Source: Saprospiraceae bacterium
GTDB lineage: Bacteria; Bacteroidota; Bacteroidia; Chitinophagales; Saprospiraceae
DNA: 64,000 bases
NCBI GenBank assembly: GCA_020628645.1
Contig: JAHDES010000024.1
Location: 1 to 64,000, forward strand
Direction: 5' to 3'
The notes under the pieces are model-generated. The model saw only the letters and a list, made by a program, of their open reading frames with translations, had not been told where the DNA came from and searched no databases. A program made the translations under genes and the position numbers. The number at the start of each line of letters is the position of its first letter. The first letter of the stretch is position 1. Positions 37,581 through 47,279 of this stretch are shown here, in pieces.

Positions 37581-38738
37581 ATGAGTGGAAAAATAAAAAT
37601 TCGTTCCGAACATTTAGAGGGTGCAGAAATCTCATGGTTTGCACCTATTTGTAATGGAGATACTGACTTTTTAGGAGAAATGCCAAATGAGTATAAAAGT
37701 AGTTGGGATAACGCTTCTAAAATATTATTAACAGCTGATAAATTAGGCTATCGCAATATTCTTTGTCCATCTTCTTATCAAGTAGGGCAAGATACAATGA
37801 GCTTCGTTTCTGCCGTAGCTCCTTTAACAGAACAGATTAATCTATTGGCTGCTGTACGTTGTGGAGAAATTCATCCTCCTATGCTTGCGCGTGCGATTGC
37901 TACTATAGATCATATTTTAAAAGGTCGATTAACTATTAATATTATCTCTTCTAATCTTCCAGGAACAGATTTAGATTCCCCTTCTCGTTATCAACGCTCC
38001 AGAGAAGTTATCAACATTTTAAAACAAGCTTGGACACAAGATGAGATTAATTTTAAAGGTGATTTTTACGATATAAAATTACCTTCTGAACCCGTCAAAC
38101 CTTATCAGCAAAATGGCGGTCCACTTCTTTATTTTGGTGGCTACTCTCCTGCTGGTGTTGATCTTTGTGCCGAACATTGCGATGTGTATCTCATGTGGCC
38201 AGAAACGATGCCGCGCTTAGGCGAACTAATGCAAAACATGAGCGATAAAGCAGCTGAATATGGTAGAACAGTTGATTTTGGCTTACGTATTCATATGATC
38301 GTACGTGAAACTGAAGAAGAAGCACGTGCTTGGGCAAGAAAATTAATGTCAAAACTCGAAGTCGAAAAAGGTAAAGAAATTCGAGAACGTGCTTTAGATG
38401 CTAAATCATATGGTGTTTCGCGTCAAGCAGAAATGCGAAATATCTCTGATGATGATGGTTTTGTAGAACCTAATTTATGGACGGGAATTGGGCGTGCGCG
38501 CTCAGGCTGTGGGGCAGCATTAGTAGGTAATCCACAACAAATTTTGGAGAAACTCAAAGCTTATCAAGCGATGGGAATTCGTTCTTTTATTTTCTCTGGT
38601 TATCCGCATTTACAAGAATGTGAACTATTTGCCAAACATGTTTTACCACATCTTAAAACAGTATCCCTTCCTCAAGAACAAGGTCGTATTCCGTCAGCAC
38701 CACCACTTACTCCCCTTGCAGCAGGAGAGCGGCGTTAA
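37581..38738 (+). CDS. LLM-class flavin-dependent monooxygenase, SsuD-like
   Basis: A 385-residue luciferase-fold FMNH2-dependent enzyme. It resembles alkanesulfonate monooxygenase, which releases sulfite from alkanesulfonates: [16 protein letters not shown] at the N-terminus, [57 protein letters not shown] and the C-terminal [15 protein letters not shown]. No ssuE reductase or sulfonate transporter genes are nearby, so the physiological substrate is open. It is cytosolic and stands alone, 79 bases before the GGGPS gene on the same strand. Confidence 0.85.
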   Translation: MSGKIKIRSEHLEGAEISWFAPICNGDTDFLGEMPNEYKSSWDNASKILLTADKLGYRNILCPSSYQVGQDTMSFVSAVAPLTEQINLLAAVRCGEIHPPMLARAIATIDHILKGRLTINIISSNLPGTDLDSPSRYQRSREVINILKQAWTQDEINFKGDFYDIKLPSEPVKPYQQNGGPLLYFGGYSPAGVDLCAEHCDVYLMWPETMPRLGELMQNMSDKAAEYGRTVDFGLRIHMIVRETEEEARAWARKLMSKLEVEKGKEIRERALDAKSYGVSRQAEMRNISDDDGFVEPNLWTGIGRARSGCGAALVGNPQQILEKLKAYQAMGIRSFIFSGYPHLQECELFAKHVLPHLKTVSLPQEQGRIPSAPPLTPLAAGERR

Positions 38739-38817
38739 ATGAAAGAGTTTTCAATGGATCAGAATACAAATATTAAAAACTCATAATATCCTGTATCTTT
38801 ACTAAAAATTAGTATCT

Positions 38818-39585
38818 ATGGATTTATATCCTTCCTTTCAAACCGCAAAAGAAACAGGACAAAAGAAATTTGTTGTTCTTATTGATCCAGACAAGATACG
38901 TTTGGGTAATATGGATCAAATCTTGAAATTGGCTGTTGATGCACAAGTCGATTACTTTTTTATTGGAGGTAGTTTGGTGGTCAATAATATGCTCGATCAA
39001 TGTTTATCTTCCATCAAAGAAAAGTGTGATATTCCGATGATACTATTTCCCGGTAATTCTTTTCAATTAAGTTATCGGGCAGATGGAATTTTATTTTTAT
39101 CGCTTATTTCGGGACGTAATGCGGAATTGTTAATTGGCAAACATGTAGTAACGGCTCCTTATTTGAAATTGAGTCCATTAGAAATTCTTTCTACAGGATA
39201 CATGCTCATAGATGGAGGCATTCCGACGACTGTTTCTTACATTAGTAATACTCAACCTATTCCTGCAAATAAAGATGATGTGGCCATGTGTACAGCGATA
39301 GCTGGTGAAATGTTGGGGTTGAAAATGATTTACATGGATGCAGGCAGTGGTGCGAAAAATCCTGTTCGTAATTCGATGATTGAAATGGTGAGTGGAGCGG
39401 TTCAAATTCCATTAATTGTAGGAGGAGGAATTCGAGATGCTGTAACTGCCTATGAAAAAGCCAAAGCAGGAGCAGATGTTATTGTGGTAGGGAATGCGAT
39501 TGAAAAAGATCCTCAATTGATTATTGATATGGCAGCAGCGGTACATAGTGTTAGTACAAAAACGCCTGCTACTGACAAACAATAG
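38818..39585 (+). CDS. Geranylgeranylglyceryl / heptaprenylglyceryl phosphate synthase (GGGPS/PcrB family)
   Basis: A 255-residue TIM-barrel prenyltransferase that joins a polyprenyl diphosphate to the sn-3 hydroxyl of glycerol-1-phosphate. Family motifs are FVVLIDPDKI at strand 1, FFIGGSLV, ILFPGNSFQLS, YMDAGSGAKNPV and the phosphate-binding IVGGGIRDA plus DVIVVGNAIEK. The length and motifs fit the longer group II type known from Bacteroidetes and some archaea. The product's role in bacteria is unclear. The stop codon lies inside the right arm of the terminator. Confidence 0.9.
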   Translation: MDLYPSFQTAKETGQKKFVVLIDPDKIRLGNMDQILKLAVDAQVDYFFIGGSLVVNNMLDQCLSSIKEKCDIPMILFPGNSFQLSYRADGILFLSLISGRNAELLIGKHVVTAPYLKLSPLEILSTGYMLIDGGIPTTVSYISNTQPIPANKDDVAMCTAIAGEMLGLKMIYMDAGSGAKNPVRNSMIEMVSGAVQIPLIVGGGIRDAVTAYEKAKAGADVIVVGNAIEKDPQLIIDMAAAVHSVSTKTPATDKQ

Positions 39586-39597
39586 CAGGCGTTTTAT
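39561..39597. terminator. Bidirectional terminator overlapping the GGGPS gene end
   Basis: AACGCCTGCTA (39561-39571) pairs perfectly with TAGCAGGCGTT (39583-39593), with T-rich sequence on both outer sides. The TAG stop of the GGGPS gene is the first three bases of the right arm. It can also end the convergent lipoprotein gene that stops at 39618. Confidence 0.88.
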
Positions 39598-39617
39598 TTT
39601 ATCGGAAAAAAGAAATT

Positions 39618-40136
39618 CTATTTCTTTTTATCAATGATCTCTTCAATTTTCTTCCCCCATTTTTTACCTACTTTCTCAATATCTTCTCCCATTTCTTTGA
39701 GTAAGCCTTCTACTTCTTCGCCATCAAAATTTATTTCAATATCGCTAAAGGCAGATTTCATATCTTCGCCAATCAATTCCATTTGTTCGCGAATTTCTTT
39801 TCCAATTTCACTATTTTCATTTTTAATTTCAGCAATTACACCTACGCCATAACGATTGAAATAATACTTCGCCATTTTACCATAAAACTGTTGTTTTTCA
39901 CGATTAGAGAGGGCTTCTTCGTGAATATCATAGCATTCGGCTACATATTTTTTAAAGCGTCGATCATAAGTATCCCATTGATTATCGGAGTAATCATAAT
40001 CTACTTCTTGTACTTCATCTATAAAATTACCGTATTGTTCTAAAAAAACATCTTTTGAGCCTCCGCACTCATTCATTCCACAACTTGTTAAAGAGAAAAG
40101 AATTCCTACTAAAAAAGCAAAAGCTAAATTTCGCAT
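39618..40136 (-). CDS. Hypothetical lipoprotein
   Basis: A 172-residue predicted lipoprotein from start MRNLAFAF (lipid Cys19 in SLTSC); the frame extends 25 codons upstream with no signal-like features. The mature protein is helical and strongly charged, with a repeated pattern of Glu/Lys (EQMELIGEDMKSAFSD) and a Lys-rich end. This suggests an elongated coiled coil in the periplasm. I recognise no family. It shares a bidirectional terminator with the GGGPS gene. Confidence 0.55.
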   Translation of the reverse strand: MRNLAFAFLVGILFSLTSCGMNECGGSKDVFLEQYGNFIDEVQEVDYDYSDNQWDTYDRRFKKYVAECYDIHEEALSNREKQQFYGKMAKYYFNRYGVGVIAEIKNENSEIGKEIREQMELIGEDMKSAFSDIEINFDGEEVEGLLKEMGEDIEKVGKKWGKKIEEIIDKKK

Positions 40137-40270
40137 ATTAATTTTTATTTTTTTGGGTAGTCGTTTTTCCAATGAAAGATAAACTACTATTTTAATGAAA
40201 TAACGATTCAATATTAATGACTAAAGCAATGCACTGCCGAAAAGACAGATTAATTCCTTAGTTTTTTAGA

Positions 40271-40984
40271 CTAATAATACTCCACCTTCCGCAAAAGACG
40301 GATACCAAATGTCAATTCAACGGTCACATTTGCGAAACGGCGTTGGGGTAAACTTTCATTATTTCCTGTAAAAGGATTGTACACATTTGGGATAGGGGCT
40401 TGTTGATATTGGGCAGATAAATCTGGATTAATGGTTAATTCAACAACACCACCCCATAGTTCGCCCCAATTTAATTCTACCCCACCTCCAACGATCATTC
40501 CATAATTAAATTTGCGGATAAAAAATTCTTGTGGAAAGAAAAAAATATTGGTTTGACTAGAAAACAATTCAAATTGATCAAAATTATTGCCAATGGTATA
40601 ATCTCCTCTCACTCCAAGCATGTAATATACATTATTATCTCCTTTCCAATCAAATTTTTGTTTTGCGCCAAGCGAAAGGGAAAGATTTTTAAAAATATAA
40701 CTATTTGAAGGTGTAGAGTTAAAATTAGTACCAGGAAAAAATCGGCGTTGCTGGCTACTTCCTCTATTGTGATACCCTCCTTGTAAAAATATCGCGAACC
40801 GATCATCTTCGGGCAAGGATTCTATAAAAGCAATCGCATGATAACTCGTCAATGCACCTGATAAAGAACCACTTCCCGTTTGAATTCCGAGAGAAGGCCC
40901 TCCTTTAATACCAAATGCCGAACCTTGTGCTTGGCACCAATTGGTCAATAACAATAAAAAAACTATTGAAAATAAATAACGCAT
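40271..40984 (-). CDS. Porin-family outer-membrane beta-barrel protein
   Basis: A 237-residue protein with a signal peptide (to about QAQG) and a mature part typical of small eight-stranded barrels of the OMP_b-brl_2 / PorT-like type: AFGIKGGPSLGIQTG at the start, YMLGVRGDYTIGN, YGMIVGGGVELNWG, and a terminal strand VTVELTFGIRLL. Its function is unknown. It lies 11 bases downstream of the glucosaminidase-LysM gene, so it is probably in the same operon. Confidence 0.75.
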   Translation of the reverse strand: MRYLFSIVFLLLLTNWCQAQGSAFGIKGGPSLGIQTGSGSLSGALTSYHAIAFIESLPEDDRFAIFLQGGYHNRGSSQQRRFFPGTNFNSTPSNSYIFKNLSLSLGAKQKFDWKGDNNVYYMLGVRGDYTIGNNFDQFELFSSQTNIFFFPQEFFIRKFNYGMIVGGGVELNWGELWGGVVELTINPDLSAQYQQAPIPNVYNPFTGNNESLPQRRFANVTVELTFGIRLLRKVEYY

Positions 40985-40995
40985 ATCTTATATCC

Positions 40996-42447
40996 TTATC
41001 GAATTCGTAATTCTTGTCCTACAATAATTAAATTACTCGTCAGTCCATTTAATTCTTTTAAACGTACGACTGTTGTATTAAATCGTTTGGATAAACGATA
41101 AAGCGTATCGCCATCTTTTACATTATAATAACGCGCACGTGTATCCTCTTCAAAGGGTTTTGTAGGAGTATCTTCTTTTACGATGTCCTCTGGGTATTGT
41201 TCTTCTTCTTCCTCGGGAATGTCATTAATAATCACGGGATCATCCGCTTCATTATCAAAAAAGAAATCCTCTTCTTCCTCTTCATCAACACTTGCTTCTA
41301 TATCTTCTTCTGAGGTATTCTCTTTTTCGGGGATTTCAAAATCTTCTATTGATGTGGATGGAATTGTGGTATCAAAATCCAGTTCAGGGTCTTGATCCAA
41401 ATCTCGAACAGGAATCGTAGCTGGTGGTATATCTTCTTCTTGTTCTTTGGCACTTCTTGTTTTAGGAGTATTTGCTTTAGCTACTTTCCAACCTCTCAAT
41501 TTCACCCGTTCGCCAATACGAACTTCTCGTCCAAGAGGAATGCGATTTCGTTTATAAAGATTTTCTAATTTGACACCATACAATTGGGAGAGATACATCA
41601 TGTTATCTCCTTTTTTCACATAATGATATTTTTTCTGCCCCCGAAAACCTGCTCGTTTTGGTTGTAAAAATACACGGTAGCCATCTTCTAGAGAAGAAGT
41701 AGCCTCTAATCCTTCATTATATTTTAAAATTCGTTTTAGTGGCACATTAGCTCGCTCAGCAAGTTCAGCTACAATTTCTCCTTCTTTTGCTAAAGCTGTT
41801 TTTATATCATTGACCAATACAATATCATAAGTGTCTGAAGGTAGAATATCAGGTGGCGTAGGGGTGATAGAATTGGGATCCATATTATCATAGATGTACA
41901 ATTCATAATCTTCGATAATACCAATTAATAAATCAGGATAATTAGGATTAGTCGCATAGCCCGCTTTTTTCAACCCTAAAGCCCATCTACGATAATCGGG
42001 CCCATCTATACGAAATAAAAAACCATAGCGATAGTCTTTTCTAGGATCACGTAAAAATTCAGAATGAGCAATAAAAGAAGCTTCTGCATTTCGGTACACC
42101 CGAAAACAAGATTTCATTAAATTGCCTTGCTCATCATAATCATCATCTTCTCGATAATATGTCTTGCCTTCCCAGCTTCCTCCACATTTCATCCCAAAAT
42201 GATTATTGGCTTTCCGAGCTAATACACTTTTACCAGCGTTGGATTCCAAAATAGCTTGTGCTAATTTGATACTAGCAGGAATTCCTGCTCGTTCCATTTC
42301 ACCAATGGCGATATCTTTGAATTTTTCGATATAATCAACACGATCTTGATTCCGTTGTGCAAAAAGCAAATTGGAAGTAACAAGCAAGATAGTAATGATA
42401 AAAAAGCGTGTGTTATGATATATTAATCTTCGATTCATTTCTGACAT
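40996..42447 (-). CDS. Glucosaminidase (GH73-like) with LysM repeats
   Basis: A 483-residue exported peptidoglycan hydrolase. A signal peptide (to about LLFAQ) precedes the glucosaminidase domain (about 38-190): SIKLAQAILESNAGKS with the catalytic Glu, NNHFGMKC, FRVYRNAEASFIAHSEFL and GLKKAGYATNPNY. LysM-type domains follow, clearest at YHYVKKGDNMMYLSQLYGV and the C-terminal YYNVKDGDTLYRLSKRF. Between them is a highly acidic linker. It cleaves the GlcNAc-MurNAc backbone. Start could be residue 1 or residue 4. It is divergent from an SH3-domain lipoprotein. Confidence 0.92.
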   Translation of the reverse strand: MSEMNRRLIYHNTRFFIITILLVTSNLLFAQRNQDRVDYIEKFKDIAIGEMERAGIPASIKLAQAILESNAGKSVLARKANNHFGMKCGGSWEGKTYYREDDDYDEQGNLMKSCFRVYRNAEASFIAHSEFLRDPRKDYRYGFLFRIDGPDYRRWALGLKKAGYATNPNYPDLLIGIIEDYELYIYDNMDPNSITPTPPDILPSDTYDIVLVNDIKTALAKEGEIVAELAERANVPLKRILKYNEGLEATSSLEDGYRVFLQPKRAGFRGQKKYHYVKKGDNMMYLSQLYGVKLENLYKRNRIPLGREVRIGERVKLRGWKVAKANTPKTRSAKEQEEDIPPATIPVRDLDQDPELDFDTTIPSTSIEDFEIPEKENTSEEDIEASVDEEEEEDFFFDNEADDPVIINDIPEEEEEQYPEDIVKEDTPTKPFEEDTRARYYNVKDGDTLYRLSKRFNTTVVRLKELNGLTSNLIIVGQELRIR

Positions 42448-42496
42448 GTCTTGGGGAATTTTTTATACATTTGAACGTCTAAACCAGCCGATACTT

Positions 42497-43477
42497 ATGC
42501 AACAAATTCTAATTTACCTATTTTTAACTGTTTTTTTAGGGTTAATTGCTTGTAAAGATACAAACTACAATTCAAGTGAAGAAACTACAAGCCCTACAGA
42601 TAGTACGAAAATAAACGAAGAAGGTCTCAAAACAAAGATTCTTTATGCTTGGGTCGATCAATTACGCATTCGCGAAACCCCAGACACCAAAGCAGAGATT
42701 GTAAAAGAACTGCAAGAAGGAGAAGCTGTTACCTATCTTAATGAAAAAACTGATTTCACTAAAAAAGTTAATCTACGAGGTACTTTATTTGATGAACCTT
42801 GGCTAAAGGTACGTACTGAAGATCAGCTAGAGGGATGGCTATACGGAGGTGGTGTACGTACATATCGTACTAGTGTGGATATGGTAAAAACACCTTATGA
42901 TAAATGTTATAGTTTATTATCAAAAAGAAAATTTAATAAATACCTAGAATGTATTGCTACTACACAAAACCGTCAACTAAGAGTAGATAAAGACTATGCC
43001 ACCATTTCGAATAATGAGCTTTTTTTGAAACGTTTAGATGGTCAACAAGTGCATTTAATTTCTTCTGATACTGCACAATATCAGTATAGGTATTATATTC
43101 CACAAATGGGCTATTATGTCATTTATACCAGCTATCATGAAGATGGAGAGTATCGATTGATCAATGATAAATCAGGAAAACAAACAAAGATCATGGGCTA
43201 TCCTAGACCTTCTCCAAACTATAAAGCGGTAGCCTGTACGAATGCCTACTTAGAACCCAATCGTGCAAGAAAAGGTATTCAAATATGGGCATTCACTCCA
43301 GATGGATTTCAATTAGTTTTTGAACATTTGGTGAAGGATTTTTTACCCACTACTCCTGTATGGTTGGATGATAACACCCTTGAGGTTAATTTATCTCCAC
43401 AAGAACACAATCATGAATTAGGCCTTCAAAAAGTTCGTGTAAAACTGAAAAATGGTGAGTGGCAATTAGAAAAATAA
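42497..43477 (+). CDS. SH3-domain lipoprotein
   Basis: A 326-residue predicted lipoprotein from start MQQILIYL (lipid Cys19 in GLIAC); the 17 codons upstream overlap the divergent gene and are rejected. An SH3b-like domain at about 45-115 (ILYAWVDQLRIRETPDTKAEIV, WLKVRTEDQLEGWLYGG) suggests binding to peptidoglycan peptides. The remainder is beta-rich without a recognised family. The start is 50 bases from the divergent glucosaminidase start, so a shared regulatory region and a joint cell-wall role are plausible. Confidence 0.75.
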   Translation: MQQILIYLFLTVFLGLIACKDTNYNSSEETTSPTDSTKINEEGLKTKILYAWVDQLRIRETPDTKAEIVKELQEGEAVTYLNEKTDFTKKVNLRGTLFDEPWLKVRTEDQLEGWLYGGGVRTYRTSVDMVKTPYDKCYSLLSKRKFNKYLECIATTQNRQLRVDKDYATISNNELFLKRLDGQQVHLISSDTAQYQYRYYIPQMGYYVIYTSYHEDGEYRLINDKSGKQTKIMGYPRPSPNYKAVACTNAYLEPNRARKGIQIWAFTPDGFQLVFEHLVKDFLPTTPVWLDDNTLEVNLSPQEHNHELGLQKVRVKLKNGEWQLEK

Positions 43478-43486
43478 ATGGAAAAT

Positions 43487-44224
43487 CTATTTGATAAAAT
43501 TAGATACTAACTCACTCAAAAGTGTTTTATAATTTTTACCAACATCAATTCGTATATCATTATCCATCAAGACATAACTATCTCGTCCTTTAGAATATTT
43601 TCTTAGGTGTATAAGGTTGATAATGTACGAACGATGCACCCGAAGGAAAGTTGAATTCGCTAACATCAATTGGCAATCTTTGAGGCTCAGCGTAGAAATC
43701 ACTTTAGTGCCATCATTCAATTGAAGATGTGTATATCGACCTTCGGATGCTAAATAAACTACCTCTTCAGAAGAAGTATAAATCCATCCATTTAGGGCAG
43801 GCCATTTCAGTTTAATAGTTTTTGGTAATTGATCCTTTTGGTCATAATCAATTTGTTTATTACTTATAATTTTAATGACTTGCTTCATTATTTTATGAAG
43901 CGCATCTTCTTTAATAGGTTTTAATAAATAACCTAAAGCAGGAGTATCAAATGCTTTAAACACATATTGTTGTTTTGCAGTAATTAAAACGAGTAAAAAA
44001 TTAAGCTCTTCAAAATGTTCAATCAATTGAAACCCTGAATAATTGGGCAATTCAATAGCTAAGAATACTAAATCAGGTTGGAATTCTTTAATGGCATTAA
44101 TGCCCGATAAAATATCAAATGCTTCTGCAACAATATTAATTGAAGGGAAGGATTGTTCTAGTAAGACACCTAGTGCATTTCGACTTCTAGTTTCATGGTC
44201 GATTAATAAAGTAGTAATCGTCAT
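43487..44224 (-). CDS. LytTR response regulator with degenerate receiver domain
   Basis: A 245-residue protein with an N-terminal receiver (about 3-120) and a C-terminal LytTR DNA-binding domain (about 145-245; EEVVYLASEGRYTHLQL, FLRVHRSYIINL). The receiver keeps Thr82 and Lys102 but the phospho-acceptor is replaced: LVFLAIELP has Ala56 where Asp is expected, and the acidic pair is Asp-His. The base change is clear in the DNA (GCT). Control may therefore not involve phosphorylation. It lies 17 bases downstream of its kinase gene. Confidence 0.9.
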   Translation of the reverse strand: MTITTLLIDHETRSRNALGVLLEQSFPSINIVAEAFDILSGINAIKEFQPDLVFLAIELPNYSGFQLIEHFEELNFLLVLITAKQQYVFKAFDTPALGYLLKPIKEDALHKIMKQVIKIISNKQIDYDQKDQLPKTIKLKWPALNGWIYTSSEEVVYLASEGRYTHLQLNDGTKVISTLSLKDCQLMLANSTFLRVHRSYIINLIHLRKYSKGRDSYVLMDNDIRIDVGKNYKTLLSELVSNFIK

Positions 44225-44241
44225 TTTGTGTTTCCGTGATA

Positions 44242-47136
44242 TTAAATAGTTTTTGTCAAGATATTCAAGACTATCTTTGTTCCTTGTGGTTGACTTTGTA
44301 AATTATATAAATCTTCTATTTGAACATTTAGGCTTTTTTTATGCGCAATGTTCAGCAAATTGAGACGCTTTTCAGTTAGTTGCATTGCTTTAGATGTATA
44401 CAACTGTTTATTTATTTGATTAATTTCTTTTGATCGTTTGCGACCAATTCCATTATCCTCTATAATACAAATTAGGTAATTTTCTCGTTTATTAAAACTT
44501 ATTGCGAGTTGTTTCTGTCCTTTTTTATGGTGCAACCCATGTTTAATTGCATTTTCAACATATGGTTGTACTAACATTGGTGGAATATCAACCAAACTAG
44601 GATCAAAACTTGGATCTATTGTAATGGAATAATTAAAACTATCATCAAATCGCATACTTTCTAAACTCAGATAAAGATTTAATGTATCTATTTCTTGTGC
44701 TAAAGAAATATGATCTTGATCTGACATAGTTAAAATATTTCGCATCAAGCTTGAAAATTGAGTCAAATATCGATTAGCAGTACGTTTATCTTGCTGAACA
44801 ATAAATTCTTGAATAGAATTAAGTGCATTAAATAGAAAATGAGGGTTCATTTGTGCTCGTAAAGCAACCAACTGATAATTTTCCATTTGTTGACGAACAT
44901 TATTTCGTCTTTGTAATTCTGCATTAATAAAATAAAAAATAAAAAGACTTAACAACGCCATTAATCCATAAAACCAATAGGTTTGATAAAAGGGAGGCTT
45001 AATACGAAAATCCACTTCTAATGGCTTCGACCAATCAGAATTATGTGTTTTCGCTCGTACTAAAAAGGTGTAATTACCCGCAGGTAAGGCTGGATATTGT
45101 GCAATATTAATATTGGAAAAAATCCAATCTTGTTGCAATCCCTTTAATTGGTGTTCGTATTGAATTTCTCCAGCATTTTGAAAAGTCAGCCCACTATATT
45201 CTATTTTAATATTATTCTGACTAAATGGTAGCTCGTAATAGGATTGAAGAGTAGTATCTCTTTCCTGAACTTTTACACTTTTGAGATACATTTTGGGGCT
45301 TGTAGAACCAACATCTAATGCTTGATTGAAAATAGAAATACCTTTATTGGTAGCAACTATAATATCATCTTCTTTTCTTGTTATATCATTAATTTCATTA
45401 TCCGCTAGTCCATTATCTGCAGTTATAATTTGAAATGTTTGTGTATTTAGATTAAACTTGTGTAAGCCATTATTGGTCGCTATCCAAGCAATTGTATCTT
45501 GTACAATTACCTTTTTACATAATTCTGCATTCAGTACCTTTTGATTGGTAAAATGATGGATAATTTTATCCTCTTTTAAAATATAAACACCTTTATCATG
45601 TGTCGCCAAAAAAAAAGTAGAATCTGCTGTAATGGCAATATCTCTTATATCTGCTTTTATCAAATTAGGTAAGTATGCTTTTAAGGTTGCCCCATCATAA
45701 TGATATAAGCCTTCTACTGTGCCAAAAAAGATGCTTTGTTCATTTTGGGCTAGTACAGCATAGGTTCGTTTTTTTCCAATGTGCTTCCTGTTTTTTTGTT
45801 CAAAATAACCCAGATGCGAACTACCTCCATACCATAAACGTGAATTAGTATCGTAACTTCCTGTTTTATAAGATCCATCCGTAAATACTGTTTCTCCTTT
45901 TTCAGGATTCCAGTTAATTATTTTATCAGAACATAAAATAGTGAGGTAATTTTCTTCTGTGTATAGTAAATCATAAATGTACTTATCACTACTTTGAATT
46001 TTTTGGTCAACTATTGCTTGTAAATCAGGATTGAGTATGGTCAACCAAGAGTTAGCAGCACCAATGATGATATTGTTTTTATTATCGGTTGTAATAGCAG
46101 AAGCTATCGAAAAATTAGGGTTTTTATAGGAAGATATTTCTAAAGAAGGCAAGAAAAATAAGCCATCTTTTTGAGAAGTAATCCAATAATTATCATCTCG
46201 ATCTTGAAAAACAAGTCCAATAAATTTTCCTTCTAGTAATTTTTTTACCGTATAAGATTGATCCTTTTGTTGTAACAAAACCACTCCATCTACCGTCGTC
46301 ACCCAAATATTATTGGAGCGATCTGTAGAGAGATAATTAATTCCTTTTTGATATAAATGTTCCCATTCTTTAAATGCGGGACGAAAGGTGTAATCTTTTA
46401 GTGAGAAAAAATATAATTGATTATGGAAATAAACTAAGATATCTTCTTTATTAGGCATAAGAATATTGGTAGTACCAATCGGGGCCTTCCATTTTTTCTC
46501 AAAAGGGACATATTGAATAGAATCCGTATTAATAATATTGAGCCCAAATCTGGAAAGAATCAAACTTTGATTTTGATTCTTGAGAAAGGTATTTTTACCC
46601 CAAAAACTCTTCTTTCCAAAATCTTCTAGTGATGCATTATCTTTATTTTTTTCTAAAACCACTCTAGCAGCTCCTGAATCTCCCGTACTTAACAACCAAA
46701 AATCACCATTATGATCTTCTTGAATATCCACCAAGTAACGAAAGCCATGAAAAGAAGAAAGATCAAATTCTTGAATACTATCATTTTTATAACAATAAAC
46801 ATCATTTGCCAAATCATTAAACCACAAGTCATGCTTTGAATCTTTATAAATGTTGACTATTTCTTTTGATTTAAGGCTTGATATAGGATTTTTTTGAAAA
46901 CTATGTCCATCAAATTTGCAAAGCCCCGCCTCTGTACTAATCCAAATAAATCCATCTTCATCTTGTTCTAAATCGTAAATATTGGCACTTGGCAAACCAT
47001 CCCTTACCGTGTAATTTTTAAACGAAAAATGTTGTCCCAGTACAATAGATGACCAGAACAATAAAAGTAGTATTCCACTCGCCCTTTTTTGAAAAGAACA
47101 TAATAAATTCGCTTGTGTAAATAGATGTAGATACAA
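44242..47136 (-). CDS. LytS-type sensor histidine kinase with regulator propeller and Y_Y_Y domain
   Basis: A 964-residue membrane sensor. A signal peptide precedes a large periplasmic beta-propeller of Reg_prop repeats (GFIWISTEAGLCKFDG, DNNIWVTTVDGV-like), a Y_Y_Y domain (about 650-715; EYSGLTFQNAGEIQYEHQL) and one transmembrane helix (about 722-743). The cytoplasmic part is a His_kinase domain: LRAQMNPHFLFNALNSIQEF with the phosphorylated His, and an ATPase lid with VQPYVENAIKHGLHH and IEDNGIGR. Its partner regulator is adjacent but has lost the acceptor Asp. Ligands of this class are often polysaccharide fragments; none can be named here. Confidence 0.92.
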   Translation of the reverse strand: MYLHLFTQANLLCSFQKRASGILLLLFWSSIVLGQHFSFKNYTVRDGLPSANIYDLEQDEDGFIWISTEAGLCKFDGHSFQKNPISSLKSKEIVNIYKDSKHDLWFNDLANDVYCYKNDSIQEFDLSSFHGFRYLVDIQEDHNGDFWLLSTGDSGAARVVLEKNKDNASLEDFGKKSFWGKNTFLKNQNQSLILSRFGLNIINTDSIQYVPFEKKWKAPIGTTNILMPNKEDILVYFHNQLYFFSLKDYTFRPAFKEWEHLYQKGINYLSTDRSNNIWVTTVDGVVLLQQKDQSYTVKKLLEGKFIGLVFQDRDDNYWITSQKDGLFFLPSLEISSYKNPNFSIASAITTDNKNNIIIGAANSWLTILNPDLQAIVDQKIQSSDKYIYDLLYTEENYLTILCSDKIINWNPEKGETVFTDGSYKTGSYDTNSRLWYGGSSHLGYFEQKNRKHIGKKRTYAVLAQNEQSIFFGTVEGLYHYDGATLKAYLPNLIKADIRDIAITADSTFFLATHDKGVYILKEDKIIHHFTNQKVLNAELCKKVIVQDTIAWIATNNGLHKFNLNTQTFQIITADNGLADNEINDITRKEDDIIVATNKGISIFNQALDVGSTSPKMYLKSVKVQERDTTLQSYYELPFSQNNIKIEYSGLTFQNAGEIQYEHQLKGLQQDWIFSNINIAQYPALPAGNYTFLVRAKTHNSDWSKPLEVDFRIKPPFYQTYWFYGLMALLSLFIFYFINAELQRRNNVRQQMENYQLVALRAQMNPHFLFNALNSIQEFIVQQDKRTANRYLTQFSSLMRNILTMSDQDHISLAQEIDTLNLYLSLESMRFDDSFNYSITIDPSFDPSLVDIPPMLVQPYVENAIKHGLHHKKGQKQLAISFNKRENYLICIIEDNGIGRKRSKEINQINKQLYTSKAMQLTEKRLNLLNIAHKKSLNVQIEDLYNLQSQPQGTKIVLNILTKTI

Positions 47137-47279
47137 TTGAAACCTAATTTAGACCATCTAAAGATACAGAATATATTATGCTAAGAATAAAAAACTAGAT
47201 TATTCGCTGTAGATTAAATAAATTTTGAGACTTAAATTTCTCTATCAACTCTTTTCAGATCTCGTTGTTACAATTCTGA

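Noticed and set aside
41183-41395. 70-codon Ser-rich plus-strand frame
   Set aside because: It is the antisense of the acidic linker of the glucosaminidase-LysM gene.
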